Origin: Rhodovarius crocodyli | GTDB taxonomy: Bacteria; Pseudomonadota; Alphaproteobacteria; Acetobacterales; Acetobacteraceae | Assembly: GCF_004005855.1 (NCBI RefSeq) | Contig: NZ_SACL01000002.1 | Span: 310,001 to 374,000, forward strand | Direction: 5' to 3' | Length of the DNA: 64,000 bases | Part shown: positions 53,007 through 62,484 of the stretch, one piece after another | Layout of the letters: each line of letters starts with the position of its first letter | Numbering within the stretch: position 1 is the first letter of the stretch | Notes under the pieces: generated by a model | Told to the model about the DNA's origin: nothing | Database searches by the model: none | Seen by the model: the letters and a program-made list of their open reading frames with translations, nothing else | Translations under genes and position numbers: made by a program

Positions 53007-54184
53007 GCAAAGGCCTCTGCGATACGGGCCGCGAGTCGCGCGGCCACGTCAGATTTGGGCAGGCGGGGCCAATCCTCCACCCCCTGCTTCGTGACAAGAT
53101 GAATGGTGTTCTCCTCAGCCCCGAACACACCTACTGAGACATCATTGGCCAGGATCCAGTCGCAGCCCTTGCGGGCCAGCTTGGACTTGGCGTGCTCGAT
53201 CACATGCTCCGTCTCGGCCGCGAAGCCCACGACCAGGGCGGGGCGCTGCGCGTGGGTCGACAGCGTGGCCAGGATGTCGGGGTTCAGCGTCATCGACAGG
53301 GTCGGCGCGTCGGCACCCGGTTCCTTCTTCAGCTTCTGGTCGGCCTCGCGCGCGACGCGCCAGTCCGCGACGGCGGCGGCGCAGACGGCGGCATCGGCGG
53401 GCAGGGCGGCCTCGCAGGCGGCCAGCATGTCGCGCGCGCTCTCGATGCGCACGACCTCCACGCCCGGCGGGTCAGGCTGGACCACGGGCCCCGAGACCAG
53501 TGTCACCCGCGCGCCGAGCGCCGCCAGCGCGCCCGCGATGGCATGGCCCTGCTTGCCGCTGGAACGGTTGGAGATGTAGCGCACCGGGTCGATCGGCTCC
53601 TGCGTGGGCCCGGAGGTGACGATGATGTGCCGCCCCGCGAGAGGCTGCGGGCCGAAGCTGTCTCGCACCATGTCCAGCAGCTCATCGGGTTCCACGAAGC
53701 GGCCGGGACCGGATTCGGGCTCCGCCATGGCGCCGCTGGCGGGGCCGGCGAAGCGCACGCCGCGCGCCTGCAGCTTGGCCACATTGGCGCGGGTGGCCGG
53801 GTGTTCCCACATGGCGGGGTTCATGGCGGGCGCCGCCAGCACGGGCGCGCGGGTGGCCAGCAGCACGGTGGAGGCGAGATCCGGCGCCAGCCCGTTGGCC
53901 ATCAGCGCCAGCATGTTGGCGCTGGCGGGCGCCACCACCACCAGGTCGGCCCAGCGCGCGAGCTTGATATGGCCGATGCTTTCCTCGGCCGCCCACAGAT
54001 CCTGGTGCACCGGCTGGCCCGTCAGCGCCGCGAGCGATTCCCGGGTGACGAAGCGTGCGCCGCCTTCGGTCAGGATGGCCATGACCGAGGCGCCCTCGGC
54101 GCGGGCCAGGCGGATGAAGGCGAGTGTCTTGAAGGCAGCCACGCTGCCCGAGACGATGAGGAGGATGCGCTTGCCGGTGAGCAT
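53003..54184 (-). CDS. coaBC: CoaBC (Dfp), phosphopantothenoylcysteine decarboxylase/synthetase
   Basis: 393 residues from MLTGKRILLIVSGSVAAFK at 54184. The N-terminal FMN decarboxylase (CoaC) contains the active-site His in SIGHIKLARWADLVVVAPA and APAMNPAMWEHP. CoaB from about 190 has HIIVTSGPTQEPIDPVRYIS, NRSSGKQGHAIA and the C-terminal VVGFAAETEHV. Two consecutive CoA-pathway steps. The in-frame upstream extension covers tRNA-Thr and is not coding. Confidence 0.96.
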   Translation of the reverse strand: MLTGKRILLIVSGSVAAFKTLAFIRLARAEGASVMAILTEGGARFVTRESLAALTGQPVHQDLWAAEESIGHIKLARWADLVVVAPASANMLALMANGLAPDLASTVLLATRAPVLAAPAMNPAMWEHPATRANVAKLQARGVRFAGPASGAMAEPESGPGRFVEPDELLDMVRDSFGPQPLAGRHIIVTSGPTQEPIDPVRYISNRSSGKQGHAIAGALAALGARVTLVSGPVVQPDPPGVEVVRIESARDMLAACEAALPADAAVCAAAVADWRVAREADQKLKKEPGADAPTLSMTLNPDILATLSTHAQRPALVVGFAAETEHVIEHAKSKLARKGCDWILANDVSVGVFGAEENTIHLVTKQGVEDWPRLPKSDVAARLAARIAEAFA

Positions 54185-54270
54185 GGGGCGCAGGCTAGCC
54201 CAGGGTGGGTGGCGGCGGAACCATCCTCCCCCTTGAGGGGCGCGCCCGGGCACCGTAGAACCGGGCCCGG

Positions 54271-54345
<75 letters not shown>

Positions 54346-54425
54346 GCCCTTCCTGAAAAAAAGTATGCCAAGGAAACCGACCTGTAACCGGGACGTTATA
54401 CGCTCGATCTCATTCATCGACTGTA

Positions 54426-54743
54426 ATGAACAAGGACGAAGGCGGCATGAGCGTGAACCTGGAGGCGGCGGAAGTGATTCTGATGCGGGGGGAACTTGAT
54501 CGCCTCCGATCCGTGGCGCCCGACGCGCCCAACCGCTGCCCGGACCACGAAAACCGCATCCTGCGCCTTCAGGCGGAAATCGCGCTGCGCACGGGCGGCG
54601 GCAAGCCGATCGCCCTGCCCATCGCACCGGGAACCGCGCAGGAAATGGCAGGGCGCAAGCTGCGCAAGGTTCCGGCCCAGCGGGGCGAGGCGGGTGCCCT
54701 GCCGCGCCTTATCGCAGCACCCGGGATCTCTGCTCGGCGCTAG
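54426..54743 (+). CDS. Hypothetical protein, 105 aa
   Basis: MNKDEGGMSVNLEAAEVIL, then DELDRLRSVAPDAPNRCPD-like helical and proline parts and LPIAPGTAQEMAGRKLRK. Start could be 54426 or 54447. The last 35 bases overlap the convergent DCC gene, which makes its C-terminus uncertain. Not recognised. Confidence 0.5.
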   Translation: MNKDEGGMSVNLEAAEVILMRGELDRLRSVAPDAPNRCPDHENRILRLQAEIALRTGGGKPIALPIAPGTAQEMAGRKLRKVPAQRGEAGALPRLIAAPGISARR

Positions 54744-55116
54744 GCAGCCAGCAGCTTTCCCGCTTGCCGAACAACCGGTAGCGGTTCCGCGCGACCAGCC
54801 GGTAGACGGCATCGCGCAGCCGCTTCGGCACGAAACCCAGCGCCGTCGCCGCGCGCCAGGGCCAGCCCAGCCCGCCCCAGATCGCCAGCACCGCGTCACT
54901 GTCCCGCAGCGCCATTCCGTCGCGCACCACGATCATGGTGTCAGGGTCCGCGGGGTCGATGCCGAAGCGCCGGTACAGCGCCTGCCCGGCTTCTCCCTGC
55001 ATGGAAGCAAGCCTGAACACGCCCGCCTTGTCATGCCGCAGCACGAATTGCGCATTGGCCGAGCACAACACGCACATCGCATCGAAGACGATGACGGGCG
55101 GCTCGGCGGCCATCAT
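54709..55116 (-). CDS. DCC-family thiol-disulfide oxidoreductase-like protein
   Basis: 135 residues. The DCC-family signature is VIVFDAMCVLCSANAQFVL (D-x-x-C-x-x-C), followed by RDGMALRDSDAVLAIWGGLG and the tail NRYRLFGKRESC. Family members are predicted thioredoxin-like oxidoreductases. The start overlaps the GST stop by four bases. Confidence 0.88.
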   Translation of the reverse strand: MMAAEPPVIVFDAMCVLCSANAQFVLRHDKAGVFRLASMQGEAGQALYRRFGIDPADPDTMIVVRDGMALRDSDAVLAIWGGLGWPWRAATALGFVPKRLRDAVYRLVARNRYRLFGKRESCWLPSAEQRSRVLR

Positions 55117-55736
55117 GGCAGGCCGTTGCGGATGTGCCGCATGAAGGCCGGGCGCGCGGAGAGGCGCTCATAATAGGCCGACAGCGCCGGCAGTTCGGGC
55201 CTGTCGGGGATGTTCCGCATGCTGAACCAGCGATGCACGATGAAGCCCGCCGGGATATCGGCCAGGGTGAAGGCGTCGCCCGCCAGGAAAGGCGAGGTCA
55301 GCGCCTGGTCCAGAATGACCATGCGCGCCTTGTAGCCCTCGCGCGCCGGGCCCGCGATATGCGGCTGGCACCAGGGCTCCAGCCCCTGCTCGCCGCCCAG
55401 ATAGGCGCCCTGCATGGGGCCGGTCATTTCATAGGCCACCCAATCCATCCAGGCCTCGACACCCGCCCGCGCCACCAGGTCCTGCGGGTACAGCGCCCAG
55501 GCCTGCTGGCGGGAGGCGAGGTAGCGCAGGATCACATGGGATTCGCGGATCACCGCGGCACCGTCCAGCAGGACCGGCACCTTGCCCAGCGGGTTGATCG
55601 CCAGGAACTCCGGCACCTGGGTGTCGCGGTGAAAGCGGCCCCAATCCTCCTGCTGGAAGTCGAGCCCCAGCTCATCCAGCAGCCACAGCACCTTGCGGAC
55701 ATTGAAGGCGTTCTTGCGCCCGAGCAGCTTCAGCAT
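55113..55736 (-). CDS. Glutathione S-transferase family protein
   Basis: 207 residues. N-terminal thioredoxin-like domain with GRKNAFNVRKVLWLLDELG and the glutathione-binding cis-Pro/ESH part PLGKVPVLLDGAAVIRESHVI. All-helical C-terminal domain with FLAGDAFTLADIPAGF. Detoxification or stress enzyme; substrate unknown. Operon with the DCC gene. Confidence 0.92.
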   Translation of the reverse strand: MLKLLGRKNAFNVRKVLWLLDELGLDFQQEDWGRFHRDTQVPEFLAINPLGKVPVLLDGAAVIRESHVILRYLASRQQAWALYPQDLVARAGVEAWMDWVAYEMTGPMQGAYLGGEQGLEPWCQPHIAGPAREGYKARMVILDQALTSPFLAGDAFTLADIPAGFIVHRWFSMRNIPDRPELPALSAYYERLSARPAFMRHIRNGLP

Positions 55737-55754
55737 GCGGGCAGCATGGCGCGT

Positions 55755-56975
55755 TCAGGCCAGCAGGCCAACCGTGTCCAGCACCATCTTTCCCTCGGGC
55801 CTGAGGCCGTGGAAGGCGCGATGGGCGACCAGTATGGCGATGATGTCGGCCTCCTCCAGCGCCTCGGCCAGCGTGACCTGCCGGGCGCGGCCGGCGAGGG
55901 AGGCGGGCAGGGCGGCCAGATGCGGTTCCACCACCATCAGTTCCAGGCCCGTCTCGCCCGCCATCTCAACCGCGATGGCCAGGGCCGGACTTTCCCGCAG
56001 ATCCTCGATATCCGGCTTGTAGGACAGGCCAAGGATGGCCAGGCGCGGCGCCTTCAGCCGGGCTGCCATGGCGCGCAGCCGGGCCGCGACATCGCGCGGG
56101 CGGGCATCGTTCACGGCGCGCGCCGTGCGGATCAGCGGCGCGGCATCAGGCGCCGCATCCACCAGGAACCAGGGGTCCACCGCGATGCAATGCCCGCCCA
56201 CCCCGGGGCCGGGGCGCAGGATGCCCACGCGCGGATGCCGGTTGGCCAGGGCGATGGCCTGCCAGATATCGACGCCCACCGCCTCCGCGATGCCGGCCAG
56301 CTCATTGGCGAAGGCGATGTTGGCGTCGCGATAGGCGTTTTCCGACAGCTTCGCGAATTCCGCCGTGCGGCAGTCCGTGACCAGGCAGGCGCCGGTCGCG
56401 AAGCTCTCATACAAGGCACGGGCACGGGCGGCGCAGCCGGGCGTCATGCCGCCGATGATGCGGTCGTTGGCGATCAGTTCCTTCAGCGCCTGGCCGGGCA
56501 GCACGCGTTCCGGGCAATGGGCGATGTGGATGTCGCCGGGGCGCCCCAGCGCGGGCAGGCGCAGATCGGGTCGGGCCAGGGCCAGCCGGGCCGCCAGCCC
56601 CTCGGTCGCGCCGACCGGGCAGGTGCTCTCGACGATCACGCAGTCACCCGGGCGCAGCAGAGGCGCGATGGCGTCGCCGGCCGCATGCAGGAAGGACAGG
56701 TCGGGCCGGCGATCCGCAGTGAAGGGCGTCGGCACCGCGATCAGGTGATAGTCGGCGGCGACAGGCGACGGGCCCGCCGAGAGCCTGCCGGTCTGCACCG
56801 CGGCCTGCAGCAGCATGGCCAGGTCAGGTTCCTGGAAATGCGGGCAGGCGCCGTTCACGGCCGCCACCACGGCCGCGCTGGTGTCGCACCCCCACACCCG
56901 GTGCCCGCGCGCCGCCAGCAGCGCCGCCGAAGGCAGCCCCACATAGCCGAGCCCCGTGACGCAGACCTCGCTCAT
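55755..56975 (-). CDS. wecC: UDP-N-acetyl-D-mannosamine dehydrogenase (WecC-like)
   Basis: 406 residues. NAD-binding VCVTGLGYVGLPSAALLAARG, VESTCPVGATEG, TAEFAKLSENAYRDANIAFANE and the catalytic Cys region GVGGHCIAVDPWFLV. Oxidises UDP-ManNAc to the uronate for surface polysaccharide. The ATGA overlap with wecB, which makes UDP-ManNAc, supports WecC over other UDP-sugar dehydrogenases. Confidence 0.9.
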   Translation of the reverse strand: MSEVCVTGLGYVGLPSAALLAARGHRVWGCDTSAAVVAAVNGACPHFQEPDLAMLLQAAVQTGRLSAGPSPVAADYHLIAVPTPFTADRRPDLSFLHAAGDAIAPLLRPGDCVIVESTCPVGATEGLAARLALARPDLRLPALGRPGDIHIAHCPERVLPGQALKELIANDRIIGGMTPGCAARARALYESFATGACLVTDCRTAEFAKLSENAYRDANIAFANELAGIAEAVGVDIWQAIALANRHPRVGILRPGPGVGGHCIAVDPWFLVDAAPDAAPLIRTARAVNDARPRDVAARLRAMAARLKAPRLAILGLSYKPDIEDLRESPALAIAVEMAGETGLELMVVEPHLAALPASLAGRARQVTLAEALEEADIIAILVAHRAFHGLRPEGKMVLDTVGLLA

Positions 56976-58108
56976 CCCAGGAATTCCCGGATGGCCGCCA
57001 CGATCCGGGCCGAGGCCCGGCCGTCGCCATAGGGAAACACCGGCCGGGCGCGGGCGGCGTATTCGCCGGGGTCCATCAGCAGGGCGGCCTCGGCCTCGAT
57101 GCGCGCGGGGTCGGTGCCGATCACGCGCACCACCCCGGTCGCCACCGCCTCCGGGCGCTCGGTCACCTCGCGCAGCACCAGCACGGGCTTGCCCAGGGCG
57201 GGCGCTTCCTCCTGCAACCCGCCGGAATCGGTGATGACGAAGCGGCAGGCGCGCATGGCCTGGATCATGGCCGGATAGTCCAGCGGGTCCGTCAAGGTAA
57301 TGCCCGGCCGGCCGGAGAGCGCCTCATGCACCGCGCCCCGCACCGCGGGGTTGGGATGCACCGGATAGAGCAGTTCCACATCGCCGCGCGCGGCGACCCG
57401 GCGCAGCCCCTCCGCAATGCGGCGGAAGCCCTCGCCGAAGCTTTCCCGGCGATGGGCCGTGACCAGGATGCGGGGCAGGGCGGGCGCGGGCGGCTGCGGC
57501 AGGCTGCCGGCCATCGCGAGCAGCGCGTCGATCGCGGTGTTGCCCGTCACGATCACGCGCCCCGCCCCGTATTCCCGGGCGAGGTTGGCCGCGGCCTCCG
57601 CGGTGGGGGCGAAGCGCAGGGCCGCGATGGCATCCACCGCCACGCGATTGGCTTCCTCCGGGAAGGGGCGGGTCAGGTCATGGCTGCGCAGACCGGCCTC
57701 CACATGGCCGACCGGGATGCCGGCGTGAAAGGCCGCGAGCGCCGCGCCCAGCGCCGTCGTGGTGTCCCCATGCACCAGCATCAGGTCGGGGCGCAGTTCC
57801 TCCAGCACCGGGGGCAGGGCCGCGAGAATGGAGGAGAGCAGCGCCACCGGCGCCTGGCCCGGCCGCATCAGCGCCAGGTCCCGGTCGGGCGCCGCGCCGA
57901 AGGCGGCGAAGACCTGGGCCAGCATGTCGCGGTGCTGGCCCGTGGTGCACAGGCTGTGGCGGAACCCGGCCTGCTTCAGCGCCCCCGCCAGCGGCAGCAT
58001 CTTGATGGCCTCGGGCCTGGTGCCGAGGATGGTCAGCACATGGGCCGGCCCATGCTCGCCTGGGTTGTTCACGCGCGCTATCGCGGATTCCTCCGGCTGG
58101 CGATACAA
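56972..58108 (-). CDS. wecB: UDP-N-acetylglucosamine 2-epimerase (WecB)
   Basis: 378 residues. LTILGTRPEAIKMLPLAGAL, LMLVHGDTTTALGAALAAF, GHVEAGLRSHD, RFAPTAEAAANLAREYG and ITDSGGLQEEAPALGKPVLVLR are WecB signatures. Converts UDP-GlcNAc to UDP-ManNAc. Start may be ATG 58108 or GTG 58072 (VNNPGEHG). Upstream and overlapping wecC. Confidence 0.93.
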   Translation of the reverse strand: MYRQPEESAIARVNNPGEHGPAHVLTILGTRPEAIKMLPLAGALKQAGFRHSLCTTGQHRDMLAQVFAAFGAAPDRDLALMRPGQAPVALLSSILAALPPVLEELRPDLMLVHGDTTTALGAALAAFHAGIPVGHVEAGLRSHDLTRPFPEEANRVAVDAIAALRFAPTAEAAANLAREYGAGRVIVTGNTAIDALLAMAGSLPQPPAPALPRILVTAHRRESFGEGFRRIAEGLRRVAARGDVELLYPVHPNPAVRGAVHEALSGRPGITLTDPLDYPAMIQAMRACRFVITDSGGLQEEAPALGKPVLVLREVTERPEAVATGVVRVIGTDPARIEAEAALLMDPGEYAARARPVFPYGDGRASARIVAAIREFLG

Positions 58109-58261
58109 CCAGAGCGATAGGACGTGCCCGTGTGGGCACGCAAGGGTTTTGCAGGATCGTTACGTCCCGCACGCATTCCCGCCCCGGGGCGTGGCGGCGG
58201 CGGGCATCTTGCCTTATCCCTGTGCCGGACACATCTGCCGCTCACGCCAGGGACAGAACCG

Positions 58262-59188
58262 ATGCAAGTGATTTCCGACATGCAGCCGCCCGCCGGGCCC
58301 GATCCCGTGATGGACGGTGACCAGAAGACCTTCATGCAGGATGTGGTGCAGGCCTCTCGCGAGGTTCCCATCCTGGTTGATTTCTGGGCGACCTGGTGCG
58401 GCCCCTGCAAGACCCTGACCCCCGCGCTGGAGAAGGTGGTGCGTTCCGCCGGCGGCCGTGTGCGGCTGGTCAAGATCGACATCGACCAGAACCGCCAGCT
58501 GGTGCAGCAGCTGGTCCAGATGGGCCTGCCGCTGCAGTCCGTCCCCACCGTCGCCGCCTTCTGGCAGGGCCAGATCGCCGACATCTTCCAGGGCGCCCTG
58601 CCCGAGAGCGAGCTGCGCCGCTTCGTCGAGGCGCTGCTGAAGATGGCCGGCGGGCAGATGCCCGGCGCCGACCTGCTGGCCGAGGCCGAGACCGCGCTGG
58701 AGGAAGGCGACGTCCAGACCGCCGCCGAGATCTTCGCCGCCCTCATCGAGCAGGAGCCCGAGAACCCCAAGGCCTATGCCGGGCTCGCGCGCTGCATGCT
58801 GGCGCTGGACCAGGAGGAACAGGCGCTGGCCGTGCTCGACGGCGCGCCCGAGAAGATCGCGGCCCATGCCGACCTCACGGCCATCCGTTCCCAGATCGAG
58901 CTGGCGGCCGCGGGCCGCGAGGCGCAGTCCAAGTTCGGTGAGTTCGAGGCGCGCCTCGCGGCCGACCCCGACGACCACGCGGCGCGCATCGACCTGGCCG
59001 TGGCGCTGAATGCCGCCGACCGGCGCGAGGACGCGGCCGAGCAGCTGCTGGAAGCCATCCGCCGCGACCGCGTCTGGAACGAGGAAGCCGCCCGCAAGCA
59101 GCTGCTGAAGTTCTTCGAGGCCTGGGGCTTCATGGACCCGGCCAGCGTCAAGGGCCGCCGCGCGCTGTCGGCGATCCTGTTCAAGTAG
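58262..59188 (+). CDS. Thioredoxin-TPR protein (YbbN/CnoX-like)
   Basis: 308 residues from ATG 58262. The thioredoxin domain (about 20-130) has an intact WCGPC active site in DFWATWCGPCKTLTP. TPR repeats follow (about 145-290), with PENPKAYAGLARCMLALDQ and LAADPDDHAARIDLAVALN. In this family the protein acts as a chaperone or holdase-type redox protein linked to GroEL. Its stop overlaps the next start by one base. Confidence 0.9.
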   Translation: MQVISDMQPPAGPDPVMDGDQKTFMQDVVQASREVPILVDFWATWCGPCKTLTPALEKVVRSAGGRVRLVKIDIDQNRQLVQQLVQMGLPLQSVPTVAAFWQGQIADIFQGALPESELRRFVEALLKMAGGQMPGADLLAEAETALEEGDVQTAAEIFAALIEQEPENPKAYAGLARCMLALDQEEQALAVLDGAPEKIAAHADLTAIRSQIELAAAGREAQSKFGEFEARLAADPDDHAARIDLAVALNAADRREDAAEQLLEAIRRDRVWNEEAARKQLLKFFEAWGFMDPASVKGRRALSAILFK

Positions 59189-59823
59189 TGCCCTTTCCGC
59201 CCCCGCGTGCCGAGGAACTGCCGGATACCATCGCGGTCTTCCCGCTGCCGGGGGCGTTGCTGCTGCCGCATGGCCGCCTGCCGCTGAACATCTTCGAGCC
59301 GCGCTATCTGGCGATGGTCGAGGATGCGCTGGCGGCGGGGCGGATGTTCGGCATGATCCAGCCCGATGCGGCGGGCGGCACCTATGCCGTCGGCTGCCTC
59401 GGGCGCGTCTGCTCCTTCGCGGAGACGGATGACGGGCGGATGCTCATTACCCTGACCGGCCTCGCGCGGTTCCGCACGCGGGAGGAAGCGCCGCCCCGCC
59501 GGGGCTATCGGCGCATGCGGGTCGATTTCTCGGCGTTCACCCAGGACCTGGCGCCGCTGCCCGCCGAGGCCACGCTGCGCCCCGGAGAGCTGGAGGCGGT
59601 GCTGCGCCCCTATTTCCTGGCGCGCGAGATGGAGGTGAACTGGGACGCGATCGCCCGCATGCCCGAGGCGGTGCTGGTCACCACCCTGGGCATGCTGTGC
59701 CCCTTCGAGGTCGCGGAGAAGCAGGCGCTGCTGGAGGCCGGGAGCCTGCCCGAGCGGGCGGCGATGCTTCTGGCGCTGGTCAAGATGGGAATGCACGGCG
59801 AGGGCGGGCGGCGGCCCAGCTGA
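59188..59823 (+). CDS. Lon N-terminal substrate-binding domain protein
   Basis: 211 residues, GTG start. VFPLPGALLLPHGRLPLNIFEPRYL and MVEDALAAGRMFGMIQP match the stand-alone Lon substrate-binding (LAN) domain. No ATPase or protease domain. Cotranscribed with the thioredoxin-TPR gene, suggesting a protein-quality role (inference). Confidence 0.9.
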   Translation: MPFPPPRAEELPDTIAVFPLPGALLLPHGRLPLNIFEPRYLAMVEDALAAGRMFGMIQPDAAGGTYAVGCLGRVCSFAETDDGRMLITLTGLARFRTREEAPPRRGYRRMRVDFSAFTQDLAPLPAEATLRPGELEAVLRPYFLAREMEVNWDAIARMPEAVLVTTLGMLCPFEVAEKQALLEAGSLPERAAMLLALVKMGMHGEGGRRPS

Positions 59824-59844
59824 GGCCCGCCCGCGAGGGGCGCC

Positions 59845-60123
59845 TCAGTCGTTCGGGTGGCGCAGGTGCCACAGCCGCTCATGCGCGGCGACCAGGCTTT
59901 CCATGTTGCGCCGGCGGTTGGCATCCGGATGGCTCGGGCGGCGCATCAGCATCATTTCCAGAATGCGCAGCAACTGCTCGGCCACCTCGAAATCGCCCTG
60001 GTCGCAGGCCTGGTGGAACGCAATCAACACCTTGTCGGACAGGCGGCGGCTGTATCGAAGCTGCGGCGCCTTGGAGGCGTCGGCGGCTTCGGCCGTCTCA
60101 GTCAGTCTGTCGTCGCTGTCCAT
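59845..60123 (-). CDS. Conserved hypothetical protein, 92 aa
   Basis: ATG at 60123 (MDSDDRLTETAEAAD). Helical TPR-like middle LIAFHQACDQGDFEVAEQLL and RILEMMLMRRPSHPDANRR. Looks like a real small alphaproteobacterial protein of unknown function. Convergent with the Lon-domain gene. Confidence 0.7.
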   Translation of the reverse strand: MDSDDRLTETAEAADASKAPQLRYSRRLSDKVLIAFHQACDQGDFEVAEQLLRILEMMLMRRPSHPDANRRRNMESLVAAHERLWHLRHPND

Positions 60124-60232
60124 TGGAAAAAATCTCGATCCGTGCAGAAAATTGACACATCGCATGCGGTGTTAGGAAGCGGCATGCAACTGCCCCGGGG
60201 TCATAACGGCCGGTGATCACGAAATTGTGAGA

Positions 60233-60919
60233 TCAGCGGCTCGCGTTGCTTCGCATTTGCATCGCAACGCTGCGCGCCATGTCGTCAACACTTGTCTCAG
60301 GGCGGTAGAGCGTCCGCACCCGACCATCCGGACCCACCAGATAAATGAAGCTGGAATGGTCCATCAGATACTCGTTCATCTCCCGCGGCTGGACCTTCTG
60401 GTAGAACACGCGGAAGCGGCGCGCGGCCTCGGCCACCTGCTCGCTCGTGCCGGTCAGCCCCTGCATGCGCGGATGGAAGCGGCTGACATAGTCGGCCATC
60501 ACCGCCTGGGTGTCGCGGTCCGGGTCGATCGTGATCATCATCGGCGTCACCTGCTCACCGGCCGGGCCCATGGCGTCCAGCACATCGGCGATGCGGCCGA
60601 GCTCCGTCGGGCAGACATCGGGGCAATAGGTGTAGCCGAAATACAGCAGCATCCACTTGCCGGCATAGTCGCGCTCGGTCACCGCCTGGCCGTCCTGGCG
60701 GGTCAGGCTGAAGGGGCCGCCGAGGGAGACGCCGGAGGGCAGCTGAACCCCGCCGCCCACATTGGGCACCGGCATGGACTGGCCGAAGATGGAGGCCAGG
60801 CGCTGCGCGAAGGCCTCGCCCACATCCTGGCCTGGGGCGCGGGTGAACCAGGCATGCGCCCACACGCCGCCGATCGCGACGATCAGGACCAGACAGGCAT
60901 AGCGGATGAATTTGAGCAT
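60233..60919 (-). CDS. SCO1/SenC-family copper chaperone
   Basis: 228 residues. N-terminal membrane anchor (KFIRYACLVLIVAIGGVWA). Thioredoxin-like domain with copper-binding CPDVCP in FGYTYCPDVCPTEL, and the third ligand His in LMDHSSFIYLVGPDG. Delivers copper to cytochrome c oxidase CuA. The 60920-61152 gap after it has no gene. Confidence 0.94.
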   Translation of the reverse strand: MLKFIRYACLVLIVAIGGVWAHAWFTRAPGQDVGEAFAQRLASIFGQSMPVPNVGGGVQLPSGVSLGGPFSLTRQDGQAVTERDYAGKWMLLYFGYTYCPDVCPTELGRIADVLDAMGPAGEQVTPMMITIDPDRDTQAVMADYVSRFHPRMQGLTGTSEQVAEAARRFRVFYQKVQPREMNEYLMDHSSFIYLVGPDGRVRTLYRPETSVDDMARSVAMQMRSNASR

Positions 60920-61152
60920 GCGGCGGGCATAGCCCGGCCGGGCCGGAGCGCCAAGCCGCGCGATGGCCGCCGGCGGCGCTGGGGCGGGCGGGGCCCGTTC
61001 TGTCGCGATGTCGCGAGGATAGGCAAAAACAACGCTATCTGCCCGACCGGGCGGCAGGGCCGGCGTGGACGCACCGCAACTGCCTTCGATTTCATCCTTC
61101 GGGCCTGCCCGGCTGCGCCAAGCTTCCCGCCTCTCAAGGAGGTTCCCGCCCG

Positions 61153-62484
61153 ATGGCCCGTTTCCCCCTGCCTTCCTGCGGTTGCGGCCGGCCGCATGCG
61201 GGCTTCGCCTGCACCGAGGCGCCCGGCGACGGCACCGGCGCCGAAGGCAGGCTGGTGGAGGAGACGGTGCTGCGGGCGGTGTTTCCGGATGCCGCCACCC
61301 GCCGCTCCCTGATCGCGGCCTTCGGCCTCGGCACCGTCATGGCCGCCATCGCCGATGTCCTGCCTTTGGGCATCGCGCGTGAGGCGCTGGCCCAGGCGCC
61401 CGGCCCGCTGGAGAAGTCCGCGCTGAAGATCGGCTTCATCCCCATCACCTGCGCGACGCCCATCATCATGGCGGACCCGATGGGCTTCTACCGCAAGCAC
61501 GGGCTGAACGTGGAGGTGATCCGCACCGCCGGCTGGGCGGTGATCCGGGACCGCGCCATCGCCCGCGAATATGATGCGGCCCATATGCTGAGCCCGATGC
61601 CGGTAGCGATGTCGCTGGGCGTGGGGGTGGCGGCACCGCAGCCCTGGGCGGTGGCGGCCATCGAGAACATCAACGGCCAGGCCATCACGCTGGCGAACAA
61701 GCACCGCGAGAAGCGCGATCCGAAGGACTGGAAGGGCTTCCGCTTCGCCGTGCCGTTCGACTTTTCCATGCACAACTACCTGCTGCGCGCCTATCTGGCC
61801 GAGCACGGCATCGACCCGGATCGGGACGTGCAGATCCGCTCCGTGCCGCCGCCGGAGATGGTGGCCAACCTGCGCGCGGACAACATCGACGGCTTCCTGG
61901 GGCCCGACCCCTTCAACCAGCGCGCGGTGTTCGATGGGCTGGGCTTCATCCATGTGCTGACCAAGGATTTCTGGCAGGGCCATCCCTGCTGCGCCTTCGC
62001 GGTGCCCGCCGGCATGCCGCGCGAGATGCCCAACACCTTCGCCGCGCTGATGCGCGCGATCGTGGAGGCCACAGCCCATGCCGACAAGGCAGAGAACCGG
62101 CGCGAGGTGGCGGCCGCCATCTCTGGCCCGAACTACCTGAACCAGCCCGAGACGGTGGTGACCCAGGTGCTGACCGGCACCTTTGCCGATGGGCTGGGCC
62201 AGGTGCGCCGCGTGCCCGACCGCATCGGCTTCGACCCCTATCCCTGGCATTCCATGGCGATCTGGATCCTGACCCAGATGCGCCGCTGGGGGCATCTGCA
62301 GCGCGATGTGGACTACACCGCCGTCTCGGGCCAGGTGTTCCTGGCGCTGGATGCCGGGCGCGTGATGCAGGGCATGGGGCTGCCGGTGCCGGCCAGCCCG
62401 CTTCGTAAGGAGACGATCTTCGGCCGCGAGTTCGACCCGGCGGCGGCCGGCGCCTACCTCAACTCCTTCGCCATCCGCCGTTGA
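61153..62484 (+). CDS. ABC importer substrate-binding protein, NrtA/CmpA-like
   Basis: 443 residues. The N-terminus is Cys-rich (CGCGRPH) and followed by RRSLIAAFGLGTVMAAI, a Tat-like leader placed unusually far in (about residue 50). Mature part: LKIGFIPITCATPIIMADPMGFYRK, FAVPFDFSMHNYLLR, DGFLGPDPFNQRAVF. Resembles nitrate, bicarbonate or related binding proteins. The nitrogen-type ligand is inferred. Overlaps the permease by one base. Confidence 0.87.
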   Translation: MARFPLPSCGCGRPHAGFACTEAPGDGTGAEGRLVEETVLRAVFPDAATRRSLIAAFGLGTVMAAIADVLPLGIAREALAQAPGPLEKSALKIGFIPITCATPIIMADPMGFYRKHGLNVEVIRTAGWAVIRDRAIAREYDAAHMLSPMPVAMSLGVGVAAPQPWAVAAIENINGQAITLANKHREKRDPKDWKGFRFAVPFDFSMHNYLLRAYLAEHGIDPDRDVQIRSVPPPEMVANLRADNIDGFLGPDPFNQRAVFDGLGFIHVLTKDFWQGHPCCAFAVPAGMPREMPNTFAALMRAIVEATAHADKAENRREVAAAISGPNYLNQPETVVTQVLTGTFADGLGQVRRVPDRIGFDPYPWHSMAIWILTQMRRWGHLQRDVDYTAVSGQVFLALDAGRVMQGMGLPVPASPLRKETIFGREFDPAAAGAYLNSFAIRR